Assembly (NCBI GenBank): GCA_009785875.1
Contig: WQUF01000194.1
Span: forward strand, 1 to 25,820
From: Oscillospiraceae bacterium
GTDB lineage: Bacteria; Bacillota; Clostridia; Clostridiales; Clostridiaceae
DNA: 25,820 bases
Direction: 5' to 3'
Shown: positions 7,965-15,170 of the stretch, in pieces
Numbering within the stretch: position 1 is the stretch's first letter
How the letters are laid out: each line of letters begins with the position of its first letter
Translations under genes and position numbers: made by a program
Notes under the pieces: model-generated
The model's database searches: none
What the model saw: the letters and a program-made list of their open reading frames with translations, nothing else
What the model was told of the DNA's origin: nothing

Positions 7965-8945
7965 TTAGATTTTACCATCTGTCCCAAAGTCAAGAGAATG
8001 CTCATCAAAAAGCAGCTGTTGTGTTTCAGAAAAAGCACTTCTTAATCTTCCACAAATACGAAAAACCTCATCTTCAGTAGGTACATCGAATAAAACCCGA
8101 GACACATAATACCATATGTCCTCCAAACGACGCTTTATTAAATAGAATCGCATCAGATCAGCGTTAATATGAAAATCGCTCCGAATGGTGGAATATGCGT
8201 TCCAAAATGCTTTCCAATGCGGATTGAGAGCATACATAAAAAGATCCGCTTCGGCAGGTGCTAGCCTAAGATCCTCCCAATCAACAAGGACAAGGCGATC
8301 ACTTTGGATGACGTTGTTGTAATGAGCATCTGTATGGCATAATACCAAAGACTTTACATTTAATCGCACCGTATTTCGTAACTTTACAGTTTCTAATATT
8401 GCTAAGCGTATCATATCGACCTCGGGAAGCATAAGTCTATAAAGCACGTCTTGATCATGAATCTCATCTAGATAACACTTCAATTTATCGCAAAATGAAA
8501 GAGAAATATCTTCATGTAATTTACTGGTATCACAAGGAATATTTTCTCCAAAACTGTGCAACCTTGCAAATATTCCAGCAAGCTCGACTACCTGAGAACA
8601 CGACAGACCTTTTTCCCCTACAGTATTCCCATGCACATACGCAAACAGAAGAAATACATTATCATCAGTTTCCACTTTATAACTTCCATTAACAGAAGGA
8701 ATTGGCTCCACAATTTGCCCTTGCAGTTCAGGCGTTTTAGAAAGCCAACCAAGAACATGAATATATGAATCTATTCGTTTAATCCACGGTTGTATTGATG
8801 GCTTTGCTTTATCATAAACTTTTAGAAAATAAGCAGTTTTTCTAGCATCAACCCGATAGGCTTTGGCTGACCATCCTCCCTTTACTTCCTTCACATCATT
8901 CGGAAGTACATTGTAGTATTTTAAAAGCAGCTCATAATAAATCAT
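7965..8945 (-). CDS. APH/choline-kinase-like phosphotransferase
   Basis: A 326-residue protein with the aminoglycoside-phosphotransferase kinase fold. YFLKVYDK (39-46) supplies the ATP-binding lysine, LCHTDAHYNNV (202-212) is the catalytic loop with Asp206 and Asn211, and VDWEDLRLAPAEADL (221-235) gives the metal-binding Asp222. The VDWED...LAPxExDL pattern resembles the APH(9)/spectinomycin kinase branch, but relatives include sugar, choline and spore-coat (CotS-type) kinases, so resistance should not be assumed. AGGAGG lies 10 nt before ATG 8945, and a near-consensus promoter is at 9000-9029. Composition is more GC-rich than the flanks by eye, consistent with transfer together with the broken copy downstream. 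Confidence 0.82.
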   Translation of the reverse strand: MIYYELLLKYYNVLPNDVKEVKGGWSAKAYRVDARKTAYFLKVYDKAKPSIQPWIKRIDSYIHVLGWLSKTPELQGQIVEPIPSVNGSYKVETDDNVFLLFAYVHGNTVGEKGLSCSQVVELAGIFARLHSFGENIPCDTSKLHEDISLSFCDKLKCYLDEIHDQDVLYRLMLPEVDMIRLAILETVKLRNTVRLNVKSLVLCHTDAHYNNVIQSDRLVLVDWEDLRLAPAEADLFMYALNPHWKAFWNAYSTIRSDFHINADLMRFYLIKRRLEDIWYYVSRVLFDVPTEDEVFRICGRLRSAFSETQQLLFDEHSLDFGTDGKI

Positions 8946-8999
8946 TAAATTAATGCCTCCTAAGAGCAGTTAAATCAAAGTTATTCACAGAATAATTTA

Positions 9000-9029
9000 A
9001 TTTTAGCTTAGATACAAGTGCCTTGTCAA
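9000..9029 (-). promoter_or_regulatory. Sigma-A promoter of the phosphotransferase operon
   Basis: On the minus strand TTGACA (9024-9029), an 18-bp spacer and TAAAAT (9000-9005), about 55 bp before ATG 8945. The -35 box is a perfect consensus. Confidence 0.65.
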
Positions 9030-9255
9030 AGTAAAGAATTTTTATAAAAATGTACTTGATTTATTATCCATCTCCGGTCCAATTTTACATTTTAATCCAA
9101 CCACTTAATACGTTATTATTATACACATTAAGCGTTAATAAGTACTACATTATGATTTATTATTCAAGCACAAATAAGCCTAGTTTTTTAGTTTTTCAAA
9201 AATGGCTTTTATCAATGCTTCTATTTGCGTTTCTTAGGTTAATATATGAGAATTA

Positions 9256-9303
9256 TTAACTTAAAGCTGATCCCCATGTTAAATCTTCTGTATCAGAGCC
9301 CAT
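9256..9303 (-). CDS. Possible 15-codon micro-ORF after the ParB-like gene
   Basis: ATG 9303 opens MGSDTEDLTWGSALS and a TAA. What draws attention is a strong ribosome site, TGGAGGGG, 5 nt before it; the peptide itself has no recognisable features. It begins 28 nt after the ParB-like stop codon. It could be a real small protein or the surviving start of a lost gene. Confidence 0.2.
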   Translation of the reverse strand: MGSDTEDLTWGSALS

Positions 9304-9331
9304 CCTATCCCCTCCATTTTAGGAAATTCAT

Positions 9332-10636
9332 TCAGGCTAATTTTATTACATCATTAAATTCAGTTGCTAAAATTTTATCCAAAGTCTCTTGCTTTAAAAA
9401 TCCACGATTTATATATTTTACCATATCTTTATCATTGACGCTAACTTGCATAAATCTATTGATGTCCTTATTCTTTGTAGTAACATACTTAATTGCAAAG
9501 CCCTTCTTTAAAACAGCCAAATCTCTCAAAGTGTCTTCAACTGATAGTGGAGAAACCTTGATAGTGATATAAGTATATGGTGGTACCATTTCTTTCGTCC
9601 TCTTTGTCTTCATTTCCCAGGTTTCTTTTACAGTTTCCTTCTTCTCTGCATCGTATATGCTATTTGCAGGTCCCTCCATCATAGCTTTTACCATTCGAAC
9701 ATCGTTGATATTGTTGCCTAATCCTTTAATTATTTTCTCTTGAGTCTCATGATCTTTTTGAGTTATCATCCTTGCAATGCCTAAATTCATATTCTTATTT
9801 TTAACGAGTTCCATTCCCAAAGGGCAGAGTTTTTTTAGTTCACGATAATTATTCACAGTTGTTTTAGAAATACCCACTTTGGTTGCAATGACGCTTGTTA
9901 CGTTTATCTCAGATCTATATTTTTTATTTTTAGTTAAAATATCGTCTAAAATAAGGACAGATTTTATCTTATCCTCTTTAGATAATTTTCTATATTTCAT
10001 ATTTGTAGATACTATGAGTCCTTGGATCAAATTTGGATCAGTAGAGCTATCTAGTAAAATGCAAGGAACCTTAAAAAATCTCATATCACCCGACTCAGAG
10101 TAAAGGCTTCTTAAAACATAAAGCCTGCTTCGCCCAACTAAAACTATATATTTATCAGATTCTTTGCTCCTCATCGCTATAAGTGGATTTATTATTCCGT
10201 ATTGTTCAACCGAGCTTGCTAAATCTAGAAATTCTTCGTTGTTAGGTAAAGCAAAGAAATTCATAGAAGAATCCACCTCAACTAATTTATCAAGATCGAT
10301 ATCCTCAATTGTTTTCGAGAATTTTAATTCGTCTTTGATTAAATTCATTCTAATCTCTTCATTGTCTTTCCCTTCCTGAAAATTCATGATACTCTGAAGG
10401 TCGATCTGGGCATTCTTATAAGCATTTAAAGGAACAAATGCTTTCTTCGCAAATTTTTCTGTCCCATCAACTATGTCCTCGATGGTAATAGAATCGTTAT
10501 ATTCAGGCTCTTCAGAAGGATTAGTAATCTTTAGTTCTGTACCATTGTTTGTACCTAATCCTAACTCTCTAGCAATGTTTATTATAGATTCCTTTTCTTC
10601 TTCAGTCAATTCAGGTCTTCCAACTTCTTCATTCAT
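9332..10636 (-). CDS. ParB/Spo0J-like DNA-binding protein, orphan and N-terminally extended
   Basis: 434 residues. A charged N-terminal region of ~110 residues precedes a ParB/Srx-type domain (~112-215) with the box-I pattern SVEQYGIINPLI (142-153) and box-II VGRSRLYVL (167-175), where canonical ParB has GERRxRA. An HTH follows (VTSVIATKVGISKTTVNNY, ~246-264), then a mixed alpha/beta C-terminal domain. No parA lies beside it and chromosomal parB is normally ~280 residues, so this is not the segregation ParB. Relatives occur on plasmids, phages and as transcriptional regulators (Noc/KorB type). The early PELTEEEKESIINIARELG may be a second small helical domain. GGAGGAG lies 7 nt before ATG 10636. 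Targets cannot be told from the window; no clear parS-like palindrome was seen. Confidence 0.72.
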   Translation of the reverse strand: MNEEVGRPELTEEEKESIINIARELGLGTNNGTELKITNPSEEPEYNDSITIEDIVDGTEKFAKKAFVPLNAYKNAQIDLQSIMNFQEGKDNEEIRMNLIKDELKFSKTIEDIDLDKLVEVDSSMNFFALPNNEEFLDLASSVEQYGIINPLIAMRSKESDKYIVLVGRSRLYVLRSLYSESGDMRFFKVPCILLDSSTDPNLIQGLIVSTNMKYRKLSKEDKIKSVLILDDILTKNKKYRSEINVTSVIATKVGISKTTVNNYRELKKLCPLGMELVKNKNMNLGIARMITQKDHETQEKIIKGLGNNINDVRMVKAMMEGPANSIYDAEKKETVKETWEMKTKRTKEMVPPYTYITIKVSPLSVEDTLRDLAVLKKGFAIKYVTTKNKDINRFMQVSVNDKDMVKYINRGFLKQETLDKILATEFNDVIKLA

Positions 10637-10667
10637 AAATTATCTCCTCCATAAAAATAATCGAAAC

Positions 10668-10695
10668 ACTATATCACTATATTCTATGCACGCAA
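10668..10695 (-). promoter_or_regulatory. Possible promoter of the ParB-like gene
   Basis: On the minus strand TTGCGT (10690-10695), 16 bp and TATAGT (10668-10673). It overlaps a tandem ATATAGTG x2 repeat, which could serve as an operator. The spacer is slightly short. Confidence 0.35.
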
Positions 10696-10710
10696 TATCA
10701 AAAAAGGAAC

Positions 10711-10750
10711 AAAAAAAGCTTTCGCTTAATCTTTTTTTAGCGAAAGCTTT
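10711..10750 (-). terminator. Terminator of the DUF1659-DUF2922 operon
   Basis: A perfect 12-bp stem (AAAGCTTTCGCT/AGCGAAAGCTTT) with a 12-nt loop, followed on the minus strand by seven T residues. It separates this operon from the ParB-like gene. Confidence 0.85.
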
Positions 10751-10758
10751 AAAAAACA

Positions 10759-10971
10759 TCACAATGCTTCTGTATGAGTGGTTTGAACCTGTGAGCTAAC
10801 GTATTTTGTTAAAAATGCATTTTTATACGAGAAAATAGTCTTGCCAATTATTTGATTAGCAAGGGCTACTACCTCGAGCCTAGTAACGTCAGGTCTAACC
10901 CCGGAAATATTGATAACTGTCTTATCACCAGCAGCATTTTCAAAAGTTATTAACAATTTAGTTTCATCCAT
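10759..10971 (-). CDS. DUF2922 small protein
   Basis: 70 residues, MDETKLLITFENAAGDKT at the start and a beta-strand-rich pattern with a central helix (DVTRLEVVALANQIIG), matching DUF2922. The family is common in Bacillota, almost always next to DUF1659, and its function is unknown. GGGGGG about 6 nt before ATG 10971 is the ribosome site. The gene starts 13 nt after the DUF1659 stop codon and is followed by a strong terminator, so the two form a two-gene operon. Confidence 0.8.
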   Translation of the reverse strand: MDETKLLITFENAAGDKTVINISGVRPDVTRLEVVALANQIIGKTIFSYKNAFLTKYVSSQVQTTHTEAL

Positions 10972-10984
10972 TTAACATCCCCCC

Positions 10985-11200
10985 TTAATCTTCGATATAC
11001 ACAGTCTCTGTTCTTCTAGCAATTTTATCTACGCTATAAGCTAGAAGATCTCTGATCATAACCGCAGTTTGATAAATGTCTTCGTCCGATGCAATACTCG
11101 TTATATTTTTAAACGTAATGGACTTTGACATAAGCTTTCCATCTATACCAACAGGCTTATACCTTAAAGCCAGAGTGTCGCTATTTATTAGCTTTTGCAC
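10985..11200 (-). CDS. DUF1659 small protein
   Basis: 71 residues, matching DUF1659: SDTLALRYKPVGIDGK, then KSITFKNITSIASDEDIYQ and a helical end VMIRDLLAYSVDKI. The start is GTG 11200, with AGGAGG 8 nt upstream; the longer open frame to 11266 has no ribosome site and a non-family N-terminus. First gene of a two-gene operon with DUF2922. Both have a similar small fold and may bind each other, which is inferred from size and constant pairing only. Confidence 0.8.
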   Translation of the reverse strand: MQKLINSDTLALRYKPVGIDGKLMSKSITFKNITSIASDEDIYQTAVMIRDLLAYSVDKIARRTETVYIED

Positions 11201-11354
11201 AATAATCACCTCCTCTTCATAATATACTATGAAAGTAAAGTGAATTATGTTACATTCAAAGCACATTAATTTTAATAAATACCATTTTTTACCTCTAATA
11301 TTTTTTTATTAAAAGAAGCAAACTAATTGCGAAATAAAATTAGGAGGTAACAAA

Positions 11355-11552
11355 ATGACAAAAGAAATTGATGCAAACAATCTAAAAGTCATCAAAGATC
11401 AAATGGAAGCTGAAGCAATACTGACAAAAAAATATAGAAACATGGAAACCCAATTTCAGGATTCAGAAATAAAGCAATTATGTTGTAACGCAAGTGATCT
11501 ACATAAGGGCAATTTAAAGTCCTTAAAAACTTACCTTGATAGTCATAATTAG
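11355..11552 (+). CDS. Small helical protein, probable spore coat component
   Basis: 65 residues, mostly two amphipathic helices (IKDQMEAEAILTKKYRNM and KQLCCNASDLHKGNLKSL) with a CC pair at 45-46. The pattern resembles the helical hairpins found beside CotF-domain coat proteins. GGAGG lies 8 nt before ATG 11355, and a CotF gene starts 11 nt downstream, so a shared transcript and spore-related role are likely. The protein alone is too short for a firm family call. Confidence 0.65.
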   Translation: MTKEIDANNLKVIKDQMEAEAILTKKYRNMETQFQDSEIKQLCCNASDLHKGNLKSLKTYLDSHN

Positions 11553-11563
11553 GAGGAATTAAG

Positions 11564-11824
11564 ATGCAAGATAAAGATATGATTCATGACCTTTTAAATT
11601 CAGAAAAATTCATCATCTCAGGCTACAGCACAGGAATGACTGAAACATCCTGCGAAAATTTAAAGAGAACTCTAATGGATAATTATCAAAAAGTTCAGAC
11701 TCTCCAATACAATATCTTCAATACAATGAACCAAAAAGGTTGGTATCCAACAAAAGATGCTGATTCAAATGAAGTTCAAACAGTAAAAGAAAGTGCCACA
11801 AGATTGTTAAATGAACTTCAATAA
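11564..11824 (+). CDS. CotF-family spore coat protein
   Basis: 86 residues with the coat F pattern: MIHDLLNSEKFIISGYSTGM, a conserved Cys region (ETSCENLKRTL), a second long helix (NYQKVQTLQYNIFNTMNQ) and the typical KGWYP. CotF-domain proteins form helical bundles in the spore coat and are made in the mother cell. GGAGG lies 8 nt upstream. It is the second gene of a pair with the small helical protein and ends at a strong terminator. The single-domain length is normal for clostridial versions. Confidence 0.85.
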   Translation: MQDKDMIHDLLNSEKFIISGYSTGMTETSCENLKRTLMDNYQKVQTLQYNIFNTMNQKGWYPTKDADSNEVQTVKESATRLLNELQ

Positions 11825-11825
11825 T

Positions 11826-11855
11826 AAAAAATTCCTCATTACTGAGGAATTTTTT
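11826..11855. terminator. Bidirectional terminator, coat operon/CNNM gene
   Basis: Perfect 13-bp stem (AAAAAATTCCTCA/TGAGGAATTTTTT) with a TTAC loop, flanked by an A run and a T run. It lies between converging stop codons at 11824 and 11854. Confidence 0.88.
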
Positions 11856-13110
11856 AAGTATAAATTCTTATTTTTTCAATCCTATTTTTATCTATCTCTT
11901 CAATGATGAATTTCATATTTTCAAAAGAAACTTCTTCATTTTTTTCAGGAAATCTTCCTAAAATTCCTAAAATAAATCCACCAATAGATTCAAATTCTTC
12001 AGATTCCATCTTAGTACCTATTAAATCATTTAAATCATCTATTCTAACGCTGCCATTTACAAGGTATTCATCCTCTTTAATTACCTTTATACCTAAATCT
12101 TCATCCTCATCGTATTCATCAGAAATATCTCCAACTATCTCTTCCACTAAATCCTCGATAGTTACTATTCCAACAGTGCCACCATATTCATCCAGGACAA
12201 CAGCCATGTGATTTCTATCTCGCTTCATTTCATTAAATAGATGACTTATTTTTTTAAATTCATAAGTATAAATTGGTTCCCTCATATATTTATCTATGCT
12301 AAAATCTTCAGAAATGTTGCTAGCAAATAAAATATCTTTTACATTTAAAACTCCAATAATATCATCCATGGATTCCTTAAAAATTGGAAATCTAGAAAAT
12401 TGTTCTTCTTTTATTATTTTTAAAACTTCTTCATATCTTTCTTCATAATCTATGGCTACAATATCTACTCTTGGAACCATGATGTCTTTAACGAGATTGT
12501 CTCCAAATTCAAAGACATTGTAGATCATTTTCTTTTCTCCCTCTTCCAGGACACCTTCTTCTTCGCTTACATTTACCATAGTCTTTAGCTCGTCTTCAGT
12601 AATAAAAGGTTCAGTTTGATATTTATTTCCGCCAAGAATTTTTATAAAAAAATTTGAAAAGATGGTAATAATTTTTACAATTGGTAACAAAATATACGTA
12701 ATAACAATTAAACTAGGCGCAACTGCAAGGGAAACCTTTTCTGAGTTTTTAGCAGCTAGGGATTTAGGAGTTATTTCACCGAAGACTAAAATCAAAAAAG
12801 TCGTGATTCCTGTTGCAATTCCTACTCCGTAGGAAGTTGAAATATTTATGGCAATAGAAGTAGCTAAAGATGATGCTGTAACATTGACAACCGTATTGCC
12901 CACCAATATAGTTGCAAGCAATTTATTTGTATTTTTGATCAATCTTTCAACTCTTCCTACTCCCTTTACATTCTCTTCTATCATATGTTTTAGTCTGATC
13001 TTGCTTAAACTCATTAGAGCTGTCTCAGAAACAGAAAAATAGGAACATAAAATCAAACATAATACTAATACTACAATTTGCCAGACGGCTACACCATCCA
13101 AAAAAAACAC
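11854..13110 (-). CDS. CNNM/HlyC-CorC family membrane protein
   Basis: 418 residues in the order DUF21 (residues ~1-185, four membrane segments), a CBS pair (~200-325; IMVPRVDIVAIDYEERYEE and VVLDEYGGTVGIVTIEDL) and a CorC_HlyC domain (~340-415). This is the bacterial CNNM layout. These proteins are linked to Mg2+ export or homeostasis and are often annotated as hemolysins without evidence of haemolysis. The start is uncertain: GTG 13110 lies only 3 nt after AAGGAG, and TTG 13101 lies 12 nt after it; both give nearly the same protein. It has its own promoter at 13146-13173. Confidence 0.88.
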   Translation of the reverse strand: MFFLDGVAVWQIVVLVLCLILCSYFSVSETALMSLSKIRLKHMIEENVKGVGRVERLIKNTNKLLATILVGNTVVNVTASSLATSIAINISTSYGVGIATGITTFLILVFGEITPKSLAAKNSEKVSLAVAPSLIVITYILLPIVKIITIFSNFFIKILGGNKYQTEPFITEDELKTMVNVSEEEGVLEEGEKKMIYNVFEFGDNLVKDIMVPRVDIVAIDYEERYEEVLKIIKEEQFSRFPIFKESMDDIIGVLNVKDILFASNISEDFSIDKYMREPIYTYEFKKISHLFNEMKRDRNHMAVVLDEYGGTVGIVTIEDLVEEIVGDISDEYDEDEDLGIKVIKEDEYLVNGSVRIDDLNDLIGTKMESEEFESIGGFILGILGRFPEKNEEVSFENMKFIIEEIDKNRIEKIRIYT

Positions 13111-13145
13111 ACTCCTTAAATTTTAAAAAGAATAAGCTATTTTTG

Positions 13146-13173
13146 ATTATAACATATTTTATAGAAAAATCAA
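13146..13173 (-). promoter_or_regulatory. Sigma-A promoter of the CNNM gene
   Basis: On the minus strand TTGATT (13168-13173), 16 bp and a consensus TATAAT (13146-13151), between metK and the CNNM gene. No hairpin terminator is visible after metK, so readthrough is also possible. Confidence 0.6.
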
Positions 13174-13182
13174 TTTGATAGT

Positions 13183-14358
13183 TTACATTAAATCTTTTAT
13201 AGCCTGCACTTTATCTAGCTTTTCCCAAGAAAAATCTTCTTCGCTTCTTCCAAAGTGACCATAGCTTGCAGTTTTTTTATAAATGGGCAATCTTAAGTTT
13301 AATTTTTTAATGATGGATGTAGGGGTCAATTTAAAAACATTGTCAATTATATCTATGATCTTTTTATCTTGAACTTTTCCTGTTCCAAATGTATCTACAG
13401 ATATTGAAATAGGTTTTGCAACTCCAATAGCATAAGCAAGCTGTAATTCTAATCTATCGGCTATTCCAGCTGCAACTAAATTTTTACTAACCCATCTAGC
13501 TGCATACGCTGCAGACCTATCCACTTTAGTTGGATCCTTTCCTGAAAAAGCACCCCCTCCATGGCGAGCAAATCCACCATACGTGTCAACTATAATCTTT
13601 CTTCCAGTCAAACCAGAATCGCCATTTGGACCACCAATCACAAATCTACCTGTAGGGTTTATAAAATACTTTGTATTTTCATCTATTAAGTTAGATGGTA
13701 TCTTTGGTTTTATTATATATTCTATTATATCCCTTTCAATCTTATTGTGTGAAACTTCAGGGTCGTGCTGAGTAGAAACAACTATGCTATCAACTCTAAT
13801 TGGTCTATCATCTTCATATTCAACTGTAACTTGAGTTTTTCCGTCTGGTCTTAAATAGTTTAAAGTCCCATCCTTTCTTGCTGAAGAAAGCCTCATGGAA
13901 AGTTTATGGGCGAGAGAAATTGGCATTGGCATATATTCTTCTGTTTCATTACAAGCATATCCAAATATGACACCTTGATCACCTGCTCCCAGTGAAAAAT
14001 CTTCATTTGTTTCACCAAGTTTTTCTTCAATTGATCTATCAACTCCTAAAGCAATATCTGAAGATTGCTCGTTTAAAGAAGTTAAAACAGCACAAGTTTC
14101 TGCATCAAATCCATATTTTGCTCTTGTATATCCAATTTCTCTCACAGTATCTCTTGCTATCTTAGAGATATCAACATAACATTCAGTTGATATTTCGCCC
14201 ATCACGAGTATTAATCCAGTACAAACAGCTGTCTCACAAGCTACCCTTGCATAAGGGTCTTTTTTCAATAATTCATCTAATATTGCATCAGATATTTGAT
14301 CGCACATTTTATCAGGATGTCCTTCTGTAACTGATTCTGACGTAAATAATTTTCTCAT
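13183..14358 (-). CDS. metK: S-adenosylmethionine synthetase
   Basis: Makes S-adenosylmethionine from methionine and ATP in the cytosol; needs Mg2+ and K+. The 391-residue length is standard. Signature segments are intact: GHPDKMCDQISDAILD (N-terminal ATP/Mg site), GAGDQGVIFGYACNET (first MetK signature), GRFVIGGPNGDSGLTGRK, and GGGAFSGKDPTKVDRSAAY (second signature, phosphate-binding loop). TGGAGGAG lies 6 nt before ATG 14358. Expression is set by the SAM-I riboswitch in the leader, closing a feedback loop on the product. Confidence 0.98.
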   Translation of the reverse strand: MRKLFTSESVTEGHPDKMCDQISDAILDELLKKDPYARVACETAVCTGLILVMGEISTECYVDISKIARDTVREIGYTRAKYGFDAETCAVLTSLNEQSSDIALGVDRSIEEKLGETNEDFSLGAGDQGVIFGYACNETEEYMPMPISLAHKLSMRLSSARKDGTLNYLRPDGKTQVTVEYEDDRPIRVDSIVVSTQHDPEVSHNKIERDIIEYIIKPKIPSNLIDENTKYFINPTGRFVIGGPNGDSGLTGRKIIVDTYGGFARHGGGAFSGKDPTKVDRSAAYAARWVSKNLVAAGIADRLELQLAYAIGVAKPISISVDTFGTGKVQDKKIIDIIDNVFKLTPTSIIKKLNLRLPIYKKTASYGHFGRSEEDFSWEKLDKVQAIKDLM

Positions 14359-14374
14359 TTTTCTCCTCCAAAAT

Positions 14375-14404
14375 AAAAAATCCCTTCAATAATAAGAAGA
14401 GATT
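14375..14404 (-). terminator. Riboswitch expression-platform terminator
   Basis: On the minus strand AATCTCTTC (14396-14404) pairs with GAAGGGATT (14379-14387, one G-U) across an 8-nt loop and is followed by TTTTTT. Confidence 0.85.
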
Positions 14405-14510
14405 GAAATTTTTTCCTCCTATCTTGCAGAAAGTCTGCAGGAATTAGCACCATGTTAAAACTGGTTGCTGGGTTTCACAGGGCCCTTTCCCTCCACCTCT
14501 CTTGATAAGA
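14375..14510 (-). promoter_or_regulatory. SAM-I (S-box) riboswitch controlling metK
   Basis: The minus-strand leader has the S-box core: AGAGAGGTGGAGGGA, GGCCCTGTGAAACCCAGCAA, CCAG, and GGTGCTAATTCC. P1 pairs TCTTATC (14504-14510) with GATAGGA (14417-14423, one G-U). A terminator follows at 14379-14404 and the metK ribosome site comes after it. When SAM is bound, P1 forms and the terminator closes; without it, the 3' side of P1 can pair into an antiterminator. This is the standard transcriptional OFF switch. Confidence 0.95.
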
Positions 14511-14536
14511 GCATTATTTAATTAATAAATTTTAAA

Positions 14537-14619
14537 TGGAGGAGGATGGATTCGAACCATCGAAGCCGTCCGACAACAGATTTACAGTCTGCCCCCTTTA
14601 GCCACTCGGGAACTCCTCC
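14537..14619 (-). tRNA. tRNA-Tyr (GTA)
   Basis: An 83-nt class II tRNA with a long variable arm. The acceptor stem GGAGGAG/CTCCTCC is perfect, the anticodon loop CTGTAAA gives anticodon GTA, the T arm contains GGTTCGAATCC, and the discriminator is A. CCA is not encoded. It lies 7 nt downstream of tRNA-Thr. Confidence 0.95.
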
Positions 14620-14626
14620 AAAGAAG

Positions 14627-14699
<73 letters not shown>

Positions 14700-14720
14700 T
14701 CGTTTTTAGAATGCTTATTA

Positions 14721-14749
14721 AATATATCATATTTTAATATTAAGGTCAA
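14721..14749 (-). promoter_or_regulatory. Promoter of the tRNA-Thr/tRNA-Tyr operon
   Basis: On the minus strand TTGACC (14744-14749), exactly 17 bp and TATATT (14721-14726), 22 bp before tRNA-Thr. It is the best promoter in this stretch; none as good is seen between tRNA-Tyr and the S-box. Confidence 0.75.
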
Positions 14750-14795
14750 TAGATTTTGTAAAAAAACCAAAAAAATACGGAGATAATAATTATAA

Positions 14796-14835
14796 TTAAA
14801 GACTTACTTACAATTAAATGTAAATAAGTCTTTAA
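14796..14835 (-). terminator. Hairpin after the holin gene
   Basis: A 17-bp stem with one C-A mismatch (14796-14812 with 14819-14835) and a 6-nt loop, 8 nt after the holin stop codon. The tail on the minus strand is AATTATAATTATT rather than a T run, so it may be a weak terminator or a 3'-end stabiliser. Confidence 0.5.
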
Positions 14836-14843
14836 ATTAGATT

Positions 14844-15170
14844 TTAATTCTTGTTTTTATTTTCTGGTACAATACCAGTTTCTTTTTCTATCTTTTTTCT
14901 TGCTATTTCAGATAATAGTTCTAAAACTGGTATCCCTGCATAGCCTGATAAAGCTGTAATACTAGCTGTTAAAAATTGAGAAACATTGAAGTTCTTACAC
15001 AATAAATAAACCACAACACCCACAAACATCGATATAAACGAACGAGTAAAGTATTCCCAAAACGTTATTTTCATTCCAATGTTTTTATCAATTTCTGATA
15101 ATCTCTTAACTAAACCACCAAAAGATGCAAGAGCAATATTGATTAAAAGTTCTATATAGTCGATTTGCAT
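14844..15170 (-). CDS. Phage-type holin (LydA/holin superfamily III-like)
   Basis: 108 residues with three hydrophobic segments (~5-20, 45-63, 68-86) and a charged tail ending PENKNKN. The ALASFGGLVKRLSE start and the central helices fit the LydA-like holin group. Holins make inner-membrane holes that let endolysins or, as with clostridial TcdE, large proteins out. Its start overlaps the end of the upstream membrane-protein gene by 19 nt, so translation is likely coupled; GAAGG is the ribosome site. No other phage gene is beside it except the amidase 6 kb away. The alternative is an unrelated small membrane protein. Confidence 0.65.
   Translation of the reverse strand: MQIDYIELLINIALASFGGLVKRLSEIDKNIGMKITFWEYFTRSFISMFVGVVVYLLCKNFNVSQFLTASITALSGYAGIPVLELLSEIARKKIEKETGIVPENKNKN

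Larger units (their letters stand above)
8946..9331. other. 386-bp gap between the ParB-like gene and the phosphotransferase
   Basis: No convincing gene. The plus-strand frames here lack ribosome sites and have low-complexity AT-rich composition. It holds the promoter at 9000-9029, a 15-codon minus-strand frame at 9256-9303, and a weak hairpin near 9176-9212 (AAGCC...GGCTT with a T-rich loop) that could be the ParB-gene terminator. Confidence 0.5.

Noticed and set aside
7965..8945. Annotation as a specific aminoglycoside or spectinomycin resistance gene
   Set aside because: The kinase motifs are shared with choline, sugar and coat-associated kinases; substrate cannot be read from the motifs.
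9050..9572. Plus-strand frames of 69 and 108 codons near and over the ParB-like 3' end
   Set aside because: No ribosome sites, low-complexity composition, and the larger one is antisense to the ParB-like gene.
9332..10636. Chromosomal parB/spo0J
   Set aside because: Too long, box II differs, and there is no parA, rsmG or other origin-region gene nearby.
11854..13110. Hemolysin/virulence factor
   Set aside because: The DUF21-CBS-CorC_HlyC layout is that of CNNM-type transport proteins; the hemolysin name is historical.
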